Counted from the first letter of the stretch, positions 18,928 to 26,873 are shown. The stretch: 64,000 nt of DNA from Streptomyces lacrimifluminis (GCF_014646095.1 NZ_BMMU01000001.1:124001-188000); one strand, 5' to 3'. Numbers and translations are program-made. The notes: generated by a model from the sequence alone, not told the origin.

Positions 18928-20052
18928 GTGACAGCCCCCACCCAGACCTCCCGCGCGGCCCAGGTCCTCTCCCGCCCCGTCACGCTGAACGGCCTGACCG
19001 TGCCGAACCGGATCGTGATGGCGCCGATGACGCGCAAGTTCTCGCCCGGTGGCGTCCCCGGCGAGAACGTGGCCTCGTACTACTCGCGCCGCGCGGGCGC
19101 CGGGGTCGGCCTGATCGTCACCGAGGGCACCTACGTCGGACACGAGTCCGCCGGTGACAGCGACGGCGTCCCCCGTTTCCACGGCGAGGAGCAGCTCGCC
19201 GGATGGGCGAAGGTGGCCGACGCCGTGCACGCGGCCGGCGGGAAGATCGTGCCGCAGCTGTGGCACATCGGCATGGTCAGGGAGGCCGGACAGCCCCCGT
19301 ACGCCGAGGCCCCGCCGGTCGGCCCGTCCGGACTGCGGCTCGACGGTACCGCGGGTGCCGGCAAGGAGATGACGCAGGCGGACCTGGACGACGTCATCCG
19401 CGCGTTCGTCGAGGCCGCGGTGGCCGCCGAGCGCATCGGCTTCGACGGAGTCGAACTGCACGGCGCCCACGGCTACCTGATCGACCAGTTCCTGTGGGCC
19501 GACACCAACCGCCGCACGGACGCCTACGGGGGTGACTCGGTCGCCCGGGCGAAGTTCGCGACGGAGATCGTGGCCGCCGTACGCGAGGCCGTGTCCGCGT
19601 CCTTCCCGATCATCTTCCGGTACTCGCAGTGGAAGTCGGGCGCCTTCGACGCCCGTCTCGCCGAGACCCCCGAGGAACTGGAGTCGATCCTGACCCCGCT
19701 CGCGGCGGCCGGCGTCGACGCCTTCCACGCCTCCACGCGCCGCTACTGGCTCCCCGAGTTCGACGGCTCGGACCTCAACCTGGCCGGCTGGACGAAGAAG
19801 CTCACCGGCAAGCCGACGGTCACCGTCGGCTCGGTCGGCCTCGACGGCGACTTCATCAACGGCTTCGCGGGCGAGGGCTCCCCGCTCAGGAGCATCGACG
19901 ACCTCCTGGACCGCCTGGAGAACGAGGAGTTCGACCTCGTGGCCGTGGGCCGCGCCCTGCTCCAGGACCCGGAGTGGGCGGCGAAGGTCCTGGAGGACCG
20001 GACGGGCGAGCTGAAGGCCTACGACGCGGCGGCGCTGGGGTCGCTGAGCTGA
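18928..20052 (+). CDS. Old Yellow Enzyme-type NADH:flavin oxidoreductase
   Basis: An FMN-containing ene-reductase/NADH:flavin oxidoreductase with a TIM-barrel fold. The opening LNGLTVPNRIVMAPMTRKFS, the flavin-contacting QLWHIGMV, and the long signature HGAHGYLIDQFLWADTNRRT with DAYGG are canonical. The VAVGRALLQDPEWA segment marks the C-terminal phosphate site. I chose the GTG at 18928 because GAGGAG precedes it by 7 bases; an ATG at 18859 would add a non-conserved tail. Length is 374 residues. The physiological substrate is unknown. It is a single gene between two strong terminators. Confidence 0.9.
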   Translation: MTAPTQTSRAAQVLSRPVTLNGLTVPNRIVMAPMTRKFSPGGVPGENVASYYSRRAGAGVGLIVTEGTYVGHESAGDSDGVPRFHGEEQLAGWAKVADAVHAAGGKIVPQLWHIGMVREAGQPPYAEAPPVGPSGLRLDGTAGAGKEMTQADLDDVIRAFVEAAVAAERIGFDGVELHGAHGYLIDQFLWADTNRRTDAYGGDSVARAKFATEIVAAVREAVSASFPIIFRYSQWKSGAFDARLAETPEELESILTPLAAAGVDAFHASTRRYWLPEFDGSDLNLAGWTKKLTGKPTVTVGSVGLDGDFINGFAGEGSPLRSIDDLLDRLENEEFDLVAVGRALLQDPEWAAKVLEDRTGELKAYDAAALGSLS

Positions 20053-20112
20053 TGTCCGGCTGATCCGAGCCGCCATCCGCCACCCGGCACCCGCACTCGG
20101 CACCACAGACAC

Positions 20113-20156
20113 ACGACGAAGCCCAGGTCCGGTCCCTCCGGCCTGGGCTTCGTCGT
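20113..20156 (+). terminator. Terminator after the Old Yellow Enzyme gene
   Basis: A long hairpin with arms ACGACGAAGCCCAGG (from 20113) and CCTGGGCTTCGTCGT (to 20156), extended by an inner CCGG/CCGG pair with one mismatch. Confidence 0.88.
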
Positions 20157-20249
20157 CCGTCTGTGCCGGCCCATGTACAACCAGGTGTCGCTCGCTTCGG
20201 CGGCCGGTGCTCGTGTCTGTGCCTGGGAGGGGGCGGCATAATCCGGGGC

Positions 20250-21407
20250 GTGATCCTCACCGCGCGACAGCTCGCCCTGGCCACCCTGGACCGTCAACTC
20301 CTGCTGGAGCGTCAGCGCCTCGACGTGGCGGAGGCGGTCCGGCGGGTCTGCGCTCTGCAGGCGCAGACACCGGCGTCGCCGTACCTGGCGCTGTGGAACC
20401 GCCTGCGGGATTTCGCGCCCGAGCAGCTCGACGCGGCGTTCGCGGACCGCCGGATCGTGAAGGCGTCCCTCATGCGGATCACGCTGCACGCTGTCCACGC
20501 CGAGGACTACGCGTCCTACCACGCGGCCATGCTGAGCACTCTGCGGGCGTCGCGGCTGTACGACCGCCGCTTCACCTCGACAGAGCTGACCCACGCCGAC
20601 GCCGACGAACTGCTCCCGGAACTTGCCGGGTTCCTGGCGCGACCCCGTACGGGCGCCGAGGTGGAGAAGGAGGTCACGGCGAGGTTCGGCGAGCAGGCAC
20701 ACCGCGTGTGGTGGGCGCTACGGACGTACGCGCCGATACATCATGTGCCGACCGGCGGCCCGTGGTCGTTCACGCAGCGGAACACCTACCTCGCCTCCCC
20801 CGTGGCCCCCGGGCCCGCGACACAGGACGCGGCAGCCGGGGTGCGGCGGCTGTTGCTCTCCTACCTGCGGGGGTTCGGGCCCGCGTCGGCCCAGGACTTC
20901 GCCCGGTTCACCTTGCTGGGGCGCCCGGTGATCACCCAGGCGCTGCACGAGCTCGGCGACCAGGTGGTGCGGGTGGCAGGTCCGGGCCGCGCCGCCCTGT
21001 TCGACCTGGCAGGGGCGACCGTGCCCGCCGAGGACACCCCGGCGCCGCCGAGGCTCCTGCCGATGTGGGACAGCACGCTGCTGGCCCACGCCGTACCCGG
21101 GCGGGTGATGCCCCAGGAGTACCGGCCGCTGGTCGTCCGGCGCAACGGCGACATGCTGCCCTGCCTGCTCGTCGACGGGCAGGTCGCCGGGGTGTGGCGC
21201 GCGGTCGAGGGTGGGCTGGAACTGACCACCTTCCGCACACTCGGCAAGGCCGCGTGGCAAGGCCTGACCGAGGAGGCGGAGAAGCTGTCCGCGCTGCTCG
21301 CCGACCGCGATCCAGCTGTCTACCGGCGCTACGGACACTGGTGGGACAAGGGGTTTCCCGGTGTCGAGACCAAGACAGTCAAGGGAGTCAATGGAGTCAA
21401 GGGCTGA
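20250..21407 (+). CDS. AlkZ/YcaQ-like winged-helix DNA glycosylase
   Basis: A member of the HTH_42 winged-helix family, which includes Streptomyces AlkZ and E. coli YcaQ (AlkX), glycosylases that remove bulky alkylated bases and unhook interstrand crosslinks. The catalytic QxQ motif is present in CALQAQTPASPYLALWNRL, about residues 31-49. Other family landmarks are KASLMRITLHAVHAEDY and the late LPMWDSTLLAHA. It starts at GTG (20250, VILTARQLAL). Length is 385 residues. The C-terminus ends in a nine-base DNA repeat coding KTVKGVNGVKG. Whether it protects from a self-made genotoxin or does general repair cannot be told; no biosynthetic cluster is visible. Confidence 0.82.
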   Translation: MILTARQLALATLDRQLLLERQRLDVAEAVRRVCALQAQTPASPYLALWNRLRDFAPEQLDAAFADRRIVKASLMRITLHAVHAEDYASYHAAMLSTLRASRLYDRRFTSTELTHADADELLPELAGFLARPRTGAEVEKEVTARFGEQAHRVWWALRTYAPIHHVPTGGPWSFTQRNTYLASPVAPGPATQDAAAGVRRLLLSYLRGFGPASAQDFARFTLLGRPVITQALHELGDQVVRVAGPGRAALFDLAGATVPAEDTPAPPRLLPMWDSTLLAHAVPGRVMPQEYRPLVVRRNGDMLPCLLVDGQVAGVWRAVEGGLELTTFRTLGKAAWQGLTEEAEKLSALLADRDPAVYRRYGHWWDKGFPGVETKTVKGVNGVKG

Positions 21408-21427
21408 CCGCTTCGCGCGGACGACGG

Positions 21428-22102
21428 TCAGTCGGCGTAGTCCTTGAGCTTCTCGGTGTCGAGGGTGACGTTCACGGGGGCGGGCAGCTCGACCACGGCT
21501 CCGTACGGGTACGACGGGTTCTGCTGGTAGATCCCGTTCTTCGGCTCGCTGTACACGACCAGGGTGTCGTTGTCCCGGTCGATCAGCAGGTAGACGGGGA
21601 TGCCCGCCTCCGCGTAACCGCGCACCTTGTCGATGCGGTCGCGTCGGTCGGTGTCGCGGTCGTGGGAGGTGACTTCGACGACCATGAGGACACCGTCCGG
21701 CGAGGCCCAGTTCTTGTCCTCGGCGATGAAGTGATCCAACGGCGCCAGCGCGGCATCCGCAGTGGCGTTCCCTTTGCGGTAGGCGCCGATCTTGAGATCC
21801 TGTTCGTGGTACATGGCCAGTTCGGGGCGCAGTTGCATGAACAGCCGAATGAGCCACACCACAATGGCCCTGTGGCGATTGTCCGGTAACGGCTTGACCT
21901 CTAGCTTTCCGTCGATGAGTTCGAGCTTCACGCCCTCCGGAGCCCTGCGGGCGAGCTCTTCGAAGTCCTCGACCTCGATGTGATCGCCCTTGACGTACAG
22001 CCGTCCGTCGAGGAATTCGAGCTGTACGTTCTCGGGGGCCTTACCGGCCAGCTCTTCGAAGTCCTCGCGGGACATCTGCGGGCGCCTGGTGCCAAAGGTC
22101 AT
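21428..22102 (-). CDS. Uma2-family (DUF820) endonuclease-fold protein
   Basis: A PD-(D/E)xK nuclease-fold protein of the Uma2/DUF820 family, widespread in actinobacteria and cyanobacteria with unknown role. The core is visible as PDNRHRAIVVWLIRLFMQL, DLKIGAYRKGNATADAALAP, VLMVVEVTSHDRDTDRRDRI and YAEAGIPVYLLID. I chose the ATG at 22102 because GGAAGGAGG precedes it at good spacing. Residues 10-35 and 43-69 are an internal duplication (DFEELAGKAPENVQLEFLDG and DFEELARRAPEGVKLELIDG), so the N-terminal strand-helix unit occurs twice. It is convergent with the glycosylase gene. Confidence 0.8.
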   Translation of the reverse strand: MTFGTRRPQMSREDFEELAGKAPENVQLEFLDGRLYVKGDHIEVEDFEELARRAPEGVKLELIDGKLEVKPLPDNRHRAIVVWLIRLFMQLRPELAMYHEQDLKIGAYRKGNATADAALAPLDHFIAEDKNWASPDGVLMVVEVTSHDRDTDRRDRIDKVRGYAEAGIPVYLLIDRDNDTLVVYSEPKNGIYQQNPSYPYGAVVELPAPVNVTLDTEKLKDYAD

Positions 22103-22164
22103 GGTGGGCTCGCCTCCTTCCCACCATGGTGCCCCGGAGCGGTGTCTGCGCACTGTTGGAGCGC

Positions 22165-23061
22165 TCATACGCGTGGCCTTTCTCGGCGTCGGTCGATCAG
22201 CGCCGCGCGGGTCGTGGCGGCATAGGCGTGGACTGCTGAGGCGGCGACCGGTGCGGAGGGTGCCCGAGGCGGAACGGTCTCACCCCGGCACTCCCCGCAC
22301 ACGCCCCCCGCCAACGCCTCCGCCCGCCCCGGCACCCCGCACTTCGCGCACTCCAGCATGCGCAGTGGTGGCCGTACGGCAGCGGGCTCCGGCGGGAGTT
22401 TGCTGGTCAGGCGCCCGCGGATCAGGGCGGCCGGGTGGTGGACCGGGGTCGGCAGGCCGGCGGTCAGGGCATGCCGTACGGACTCCTCGTTCGCCCCGCG
22501 CTCGAACCACTCCGCGACCAGCGGGGCCAGCGCCGCGCAGTCCGCCTGGGAGAGGGACAGCGCGGGGGCGGTACGGCCGAGAGCGGCCAGCAGGATGAAC
22601 GCGCGGGAGCGGGTCGGGCGGCTCCGCTGCTCCGCCGGGGACTGCGCCTCGTACTCCGTCGGTACGTCGCCCCGGGTGAACGCCGCCCACCAGTCGTCGC
22701 CCCGTGCCGTGCGCGTGAACCACGTTCGGGTGATCCAGAGTTGGCTGCTGGTGCCGGTCAGGTGTTCGCGGCCCCGGCGCAGGTGGCCCGCCTGGTGAAG
22801 GTTGTTGAGAGTCGTCCGGAGAGCGCACTGGCCGTACGGGAGGTGCTTGGCCAGCGTCTTCACGGAGATGTCGGCTCCGCCGGGCAGGCGATCGATATAC
22901 GCGGCCACGGCTGCTTCGCGCGGCGGCAGATGCGCGAAGTCGTGGTTCGTGCGGGGGCGTTGGTCGGGGGCGTCGCGCTTGCCGTAACCCGGATTGGCCA
23001 TCGGATGGGGCGGGGTCGCGTGCGCGGGCAGGACGGCAGCACTAAAGTTGGCTTCAGCCAC
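22165..23061 (-). CDS. Helix-turn-helix protein with C-terminal zinc ribbon
   Basis: A 298-residue protein with a MarR-like winged helix-turn-helix at about 45-110 (LPPREAAVAAYIDRL, ISVKTLAKHLPYGQCALRTTLNNLHQAGHL) and a C-terminal CxxC...CxxC zinc ribbon (ECAKCG, GVCGECRG). Similar proteins are frequent in Streptomyces, often near mobile or accessory DNA; the target is not known. It starts at GTG (23061); a Met at about residue 21 (MANPGYGKRD) is an alternative. A GC-rich hairpin stands about 30 bases before the start in its leader. No partner gene is apparent. Confidence 0.65.
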   Translation of the reverse strand: MAEANFSAAVLPAHATPPHPMANPGYGKRDAPDQRPRTNHDFAHLPPREAAVAAYIDRLPGGADISVKTLAKHLPYGQCALRTTLNNLHQAGHLRRGREHLTGTSSQLWITRTWFTRTARGDDWWAAFTRGDVPTEYEAQSPAEQRSRPTRSRAFILLAALGRTAPALSLSQADCAALAPLVAEWFERGANEESVRHALTAGLPTPVHHPAALIRGRLTSKLPPEPAAVRPPLRMLECAKCGVPGRAEALAGGVCGECRGETVPPRAPSAPVAASAVHAYAATTRAALIDRRRERPRV

Positions 23062-23091
23062 GGGATCGCTCTTTTCGATCTCGGAGGTCAG

Positions 23092-23124
23092 ACCCCCGCA
23101 GGTGTTCCAGCACCTGGCGGGGGT
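23092..23124 (-). other. Hairpin in the leader of the HTH/zinc-ribbon gene
   Basis: Arms CCCCCGCAGGTG and CACCTGGCGGGGG with a six-base loop and one bulged base. On the minus strand it lies in the leader of the HTH gene, roughly 30 bases before the start codon. On the plus strand it is followed by TTGTTTGTTTGCT, a terminator-like tail, but no plus-strand gene ends here. A leader attenuator or mRNA-stabilising element is an inference. Confidence 0.6.
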
Positions 23125-23296
23125 TGTTTGTTTGCTATTTCGGCACGCTAGCTCCTTGTGACTCTGCGTGGCAAGCCGAACGCGTCAAGTCAACACGCGG
23201 GGTGGGTGGGTGGGTTGAGACCCGCCTCCCAATCCTCAGAAAGAGGGCTCGGAGCTGGCCGCTTGAGCTTCGGGGCGCGCGGCGGGGCCAGTTTCC

Positions 23297-23506
23297 CTAG
23301 GGGCGCTTGACGTTGTCGACGAACGCCCCCCACGCCTCCGCCCGGAACGCGAGCTTCGGGCCCTGGGGGTTCTTGGAGTCGCGGACGGGGACGAGGGCGG
23401 GGTGGCCGTCGGCCACTTCCAGGCAGTTGCCGCCCTCGCCGCCGCTGTACGTCGACTTGTGCCAGGTGGCCGTGGTCAGGGCGTGCTCAAGAGTGCTCTT
23501 CTCCAT
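23297..23506 (-). CDS. DUF397 small protein
   Basis: A 69-residue DUF397 protein: WHKSTYSGGEGGNCLEVA, then VPVRDSKNPQGPKLAFRAEAW. The family is almost confined to actinobacteria and is typically encoded beside XRE/DUF5753 regulators, as here, where its start overlaps the regulator's stop by 20 bases. In Streptomyces such pairs (WhiJ/BldB-related, Scr-type) affect development and antibiotic production, and a toxin-antitoxin-like interaction has been proposed. It starts at ATG. Confidence 0.88.
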   Translation of the reverse strand: MEKSTLEHALTTATWHKSTYSGGEGGNCLEVADGHPALVPVRDSKNPQGPKLAFRAEAWGAFVDNVKRP

Positions 23507-24329
23507 GCTCGTAATCCTGCGCCACCGACTCGATCAGGGCCAGTGAATCTTGCGGCGAAAGTGCCGCTGCCTGGAGGAGGTTGAACGTGAGGGTGTGGCG
23601 GGCGACCGTGGCCGGGTCGTCCAAAAGCTTTCCCATGTTCGGGCCCTCGACGAAGGAGAGAGGCGGTGCGTCGTCGAACTCCATGAGCTTCAGGGAGCCG
23701 GTCATCGAGGCGTGAGCCCCGGCGCCGAACGGCAGCACCTGCACGATGATCCGGTGCTGCCGGATCAGCGCTGCCACGTGCCGCAACGCCTCCGCCATCA
23801 CTGCCGGACCGCCGACCACCCTCCGGAGCACCGCCTCGTCCAGAACCGACCACAACAACGGGGATGTTGGGTTGTCGAGGAGGCGTGTGCGGTCTAGGCG
23901 GCTGGCCACGTCTTCGTCGATCTCGGCGTCTGAAGCCGTCGGCTTGTAGGCACGGAACACCGCCGCCGCGTATGCCTTTGTCTGCAGCAACCCGGGGATG
24001 AGGAGATGGGAGTGCTCCCTGATGGCTGTAGCCGTCTCCTCGGCCTCCGCCGCCTCCGCGAAGTGGTCCGGGTACTTCGACTTGGCCAGCGCGGCGCAGT
24101 TGCGCTCGAAGAAGTCCTTCGTGCCCAGGATCTGGTCTATCTGCACGGCGTACTCGTGCATCATCCGCCGAGTACCGGCTTCCATCTGCCCGATGAACGA
24201 ACCGCTGACGAAGAGTGGTCGGCCCAGTTGATCCTGGCTCAGGCCCGCCGCCTCGCGGGCATGGCGCAGCTCGGCGCCGAGGAAGGCACGGGGTGAGGAG
24301 GAGGGGTCGAGGTCCTTCGAACCTGCCAT
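23487..24329 (-). CDS. XRE-family regulator with DUF5753 domain (WhiJ/Scr1-like)
   Basis: A 280-residue DNA-binding regulator. The N-terminal XRE helix-turn-helix (about residues 15-70: LGAELRHAREAAGLSQDQLG, FIGQMEAGTRRM) is followed by DUF5753 (about 95-275: HLLIPGLLQTKAYA, LLWSVLDEAVLRRVVGG, VQVLPFGAGAHASMTGS). I chose the ATG at 24329 after AGGGAG; the frame is open to 24425 but without conserved residues. It is followed with overlap by DUF397 and is divergent from two small genes, the usual WhiJ-type layout. It likely represses its own operon. Confidence 0.9.
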   Translation of the reverse strand: MAGSKDLDPSSSPRAFLGAELRHAREAAGLSQDQLGRPLFVSGSFIGQMEAGTRRMMHEYAVQIDQILGTKDFFERNCAALAKSKYPDHFAEAAEAEETATAIREHSHLLIPGLLQTKAYAAAVFRAYKPTASDAEIDEDVASRLDRTRLLDNPTSPLLWSVLDEAVLRRVVGGPAVMAEALRHVAALIRQHRIIVQVLPFGAGAHASMTGSLKLMEFDDAPPLSFVEGPNMGKLLDDPATVARHTLTFNLLQAAALSPQDSLALIESVAQDYEHGEEHS

Positions 24330-24440
24330 GGCGGCAACTCCCTGTCGGACACATGGGGTTGTTGGGGTGTCGTCTCTGGCCAGGTTAGACACCTGACCGC
24401 CACGCTGTGTGGAGAAAGCGAACACTCAGAGTGGAGAGGA

Positions 24441-24686
24441 ATGAGCGGCGTGACGGAGCTGATGTCGGACGGGCGGCTGCTGACGACCGAGGAGATCGTG
24501 GCGCGGTTGCGGGCGGTGCTGGAAGGGGTCGGGGTGGCCCTCCCGTCGCTGGGGGTCGACCCCGTGAGCGGGGCGAGCAGTGAGCCGTTCGCGCTGGTGG
24601 CCCTCGGGCGCTGCAACGTCCGTACGGCGACGCGGCTGGCCGTCGTGCTGGAGGGCGTGGCCGCCGGTGGCGATGAGGGTGCGTGA
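24441..24686 (+). CDS. Small hypothetical protein of a WhiJ-type cluster
   Basis: An 81-residue protein with no domain I recognise (LTTEEIVARLRAVLEGVGVALPS, then ALGRCNVRTATRLAVVLEG). The ATG at 24441 touches a GGAGAGGA sequence, so the real start may be the in-frame GTG at 24450, which has better spacing. It is divergent from the XRE regulator and overlaps the next gene by 14 bases. Position suggests a role in the same regulatory unit. Confidence 0.55.
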   Translation: MSGVTELMSDGRLLTTEEIVARLRAVLEGVGVALPSLGVDPVSGASSEPFALVALGRCNVRTATRLAVVLEGVAAGGDEGA

Positions 24687-24882
24687 AGTGGCGTACGCCC
24701 TCGATGTGCGTGACGGGCGGATCGGCGAGGTCATGGGGCGCGAGGGCGGATACGTGCAGCTGCGGCCCGTGGGCGGCGGGTGCGAGTGGGACTGTCCGCC
24801 GGAGGCGTTGGGGGAGGCGGCGCCGGGGGATGTGCTGCTGGCGCGAGTGCGGCGGGTCAATCGGGAGGGGCGGCTGCCTTGA
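24673..24882 (+). CDS. Small hypothetical protein of a WhiJ-type cluster
   Basis: A 69-residue protein starting at the ATG at 24673, inside the end of the previous gene, which suggests translational coupling. The sequence MRVREVAYALDVRDGRIGEVMGR followed by VQLRPVGGGCEWDCP looks like a small beta-barrel. Similar small proteins accompany XRE/DUF397 pairs in Streptomyces, but I know of no assigned function. It ends 90 bp before the VapB gene. Confidence 0.6.
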   Translation: MRVREVAYALDVRDGRIGEVMGREGGYVQLRPVGGGCEWDCPPEALGEAAPGDVLLARVRRVNREGRLP

Positions 24883-24916
24883 GGAGGGCTGGGGCGAGGG
24901 TGGGGACGGACGAGGG

Positions 24917-24956
24917 TATGTACAGTCACAAGGGAGACGGTGACCTTTTATGTACA
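24917..24956. promoter_or_regulatory. Candidate vapBC operator
   Basis: Two copies of TATGTACA (24917-24924 and 24949-24956) flank an inverted GTCAC...GTGAC. The core TGTACA is itself a palindrome, and the copies are 32 bp apart, close to three helical turns. It ends 15 bp before the VapB start codon. VapB-type antitoxins repress their own promoters through such sites. The assignment is by position and symmetry. Confidence 0.5.
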
Positions 24957-24971
24957 TCGCGGGAGGCCGAG

Positions 24972-25196
24972 ATGTCCCTGACGCACATCGAGATCGATGA
25001 CGAGGCGCTGGAGACGGCGAAGCGCCTGGGCGGGCACAAGACGAAGACCGCCGCGGTGGCGAAGGCGTTGGAGGAGTACAACAAGCGGCTGAACCGAGCC
25101 GCTGCCTACGACAGGTTCATCGCCCTCGCTCAGGACTGGGACGTCGAGGGTGCCGAGGCCGCGCATCGTGCGGAAAAGGAGGGCCACGCCGAGTGA
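24972..25196 (+). CDS. vapB: VapB-type antitoxin
   Basis: A 74-residue antitoxin of the ribbon-helix-helix type (DUF2191-like). The N-terminal strand MSLTHIEIDDEALETAKRLGG binds DNA, and the C-terminal half (YDRFIALAQDWDVEGAEAAHRAEK) should wrap around and block the toxin. It starts at ATG after GGGAGG. Its stop overlaps the VapC start (GTGA), so the two are coupled. It likely represses its own promoter through the TATGTACA repeats just upstream. Confidence 0.88.
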   Translation: MSLTHIEIDDEALETAKRLGGHKTKTAAVAKALEEYNKRLNRAAAYDRFIALAQDWDVEGAEAAHRAEKEGHAE

Positions 25197-25609
25197 CACG
25201 CTATCTGCTGGACTCCTCCGCGCTCTGGCGCATCATGCGGGACGGATCGCTGGCTGGGGCCTGGCGCGAGGTGGCGGCCGACGGTGACATCCGTTCGTGC
25301 TACCCGCAGCGCGCCGAGTTCCTGACGTCGGCGCGGAACCTCGACCAGTACGAGCAGTTCCGGGTTCTGTTCGAGGAGATCTACGAGGATGTCGCCATCC
25401 CGAAGAGCGCCTCCCACTGGATCGGCCGAGTTCAACTGCGCGCTGCCGAGAAGGGCGCCCACCGCGCGCTGTCCGCCGTCGATCTCCAGATCTGTGCCAC
25501 CGCCGCTCACCACGGTCTGGTCGTTCTGCACGACGACGCCGACTTCGTGACCGTCGAGGGCCTCGCGGGCGAGCTGCGGCAGCGCAATGTGCGCCAAGGG
25601 CCGCTCTGA
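25193..25609 (+). CDS. vapC: VapC-type PIN-domain ribonuclease toxin
   Basis: A 138-residue PIN-domain RNase. The metal-binding acidic residues are visible: D7 in RYLLDSSALWRIM, a Glu near 43 (QRAEFLTSA), D96 in SAVDLQICATA, and the pair D114/D115 to D117 in VLHDDADFVTV. VapC toxins cut specific tRNAs or rRNA when freed from VapB. It starts at GTG overlapping the VapB stop by four bases. All catalytic residues are present, so it should be active. The RNA target cannot be predicted. Confidence 0.9.
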   Translation: MTRYLLDSSALWRIMRDGSLAGAWREVAADGDIRSCYPQRAEFLTSARNLDQYEQFRVLFEEIYEDVAIPKSASHWIGRVQLRAAEKGAHRALSAVDLQICATAAHHGLVVLHDDADFVTVEGLAGELRQRNVRQGPL

Positions 25610-25707
25610 GCCGGACCGGAGATGAGGGCGGGGCGGGGCCGAGGCAGGTTTATGCCCGCGTCGCCCATCAAGCGCCGGCTGCGTTGGGCCGTAGGGCCTC
25701 GATCAGG

Positions 25708-25998
25708 TCAGCAGAGGCGGCCGGTGTAGAACGCGCCGTCGATCTTGCTGCTGCTGCCGAGCCAGGTGTCGCCGGGGGCCACACACTTCTCGTAGTTCGG
25801 GCCCCACACCTCGACCTCGATGATGATGCGTGAGCCGTCGCCCGTGCAGTGGTTGTAGTACGCGTCGCTGCCCGTCTCGTAGAACCCGCAGGGGTTCGCG
25901 GCGGCGGTGGCCGCAGGCGTGGCGACGGCGAGAACCAGGGCGCTGGTCAGGGGGGCGACGACGGCGAGGGCGGTCGTCAGGAAGCGGCGGACGTTCAA
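25708..25998 (-). CDS. Small secreted four-cysteine protein (DUF6355-like)
   Basis: A 96-residue exported protein: a Sec signal peptide with cleavage likely near PAATAAA, then a roughly 62-residue mature domain with four cysteines (NPCGFYE, YYNHCTGDG, YEKCVAPG, and the C-terminal GRLC). This suggests two disulfides. I chose the TTG at 25998 because CCAGGAGACC precedes it at correct spacing; the frame is open further up without a good start. It resembles the DUF6355 natural-product-associated family, which I recall only loosely. Function unknown. Confidence 0.7.
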   Translation of the reverse strand: MNVRRFLTTALAVVAPLTSALVLAVATPAATAAANPCGFYETGSDAYYNHCTGDGSRIIIEVEVWGPNYEKCVAPGDTWLGSSSKIDGAFYTGRLC

Positions 25999-26140
25999 GA
26001 GGGTCTCCTGGCAAAGGAATGATTCGGACACCCGCAGCATTGACGATCACCGGCCGCCGATCCGGCCACATTGCCTCGCACGAGGGACCTGGTTCACCCG
26101 GTCGTGTGGATCAAGGTTTGCGGTCCCGCTGTCCGAGATG

Positions 26141-26731
26141 TCAGAGGTTCCCCATCGGTTCGATGTCCACCTTCACCGGTGTGCCCCAGATGCGCAGGAC
26201 CTCGTAGTCGGTGAACTCGTGGACCAGGCGGTACGCGATGCCGGGGCGGGGGGCGCGGCGCTCGGCGGAGAGGTAGCGCTCGGCCTCCTGGCGGTCGCGG
26301 CGCGGGGTGCCGCAGAGCTGCCAGTTCTGGCCGGTCCAGACCTCGGGGATCCAGCGCTGCTGGGACTCGGGGCGGTCGGCGCGTACGCCGTAGCGGGACA
26401 TCGTGCGCTCGGGGGGTGCTGATTCCGGGTCGGCGTGGCGGGCCTGCGGGTAGGTGCCGTTCTGCTGGGAGCGCCGGGCGCTGCGACGGCGCGTCTCGCA
26501 GAGCAGGCACAGGTCGTTCGCGCTCTCGTCGACCGGGCCGTTGGGGTGCTCGGCGCAGCGGGTCGTGGGGGCCGCCCCGGCCACCGTGTCGTCCAGGATC
26601 GCCAGGGCCCGCTTCAGGTCGGCCTTGATCTCGTGCAGCTTCGCGTCGGCGGTGTCGCCGCCGAGCGCGTCCCCGTGCTCGCCGAGGACACGCAGGGCTC
26701 GCCCTAGGGCGGTCAGCTGGGCGTGGTTCAC
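26141..26731 (-). CDS. Hypothetical protein
   Basis: A 196-residue protein that I cannot assign to a family. The N-terminal half is helical (LTALGRALRVLGEHGDALGG, LHEIKADLKRALAILDD) and contains CAEHPNG...CLLCETRR, a possible zinc-binding knuckle. The C-terminal half has a conserved look (RWIPEVWTGQNWQLCGTP, RLVHEFTDYEVLRIWG). I chose the GTG at 26731 after AAGGGACG. It stands alone between a secreted-protein gene and a GNAT gene in the accessory stretch. Confidence 0.6.
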   Translation of the reverse strand: MNHAQLTALGRALRVLGEHGDALGGDTADAKLHEIKADLKRALAILDDTVAGAAPTTRCAEHPNGPVDESANDLCLLCETRRRSARRSQQNGTYPQARHADPESAPPERTMSRYGVRADRPESQQRWIPEVWTGQNWQLCGTPRRDRQEAERYLSAERRAPRPGIAYRLVHEFTDYEVLRIWGTPVKVDIEPMGNL

Positions 26732-26873
26732 GGTGGTCGTCGTCCCTTCGGCGTGCGTGCGTACGCGCATGTGCGTGTGCTGAGCGGAGCGGAGCGGTCA
26801 GCGGTCTCAACCGTCGCACACGCCACTGACAACGCGGGCGCGAGTGCGCGTATGCCGACGGTCCGATTTGGGC

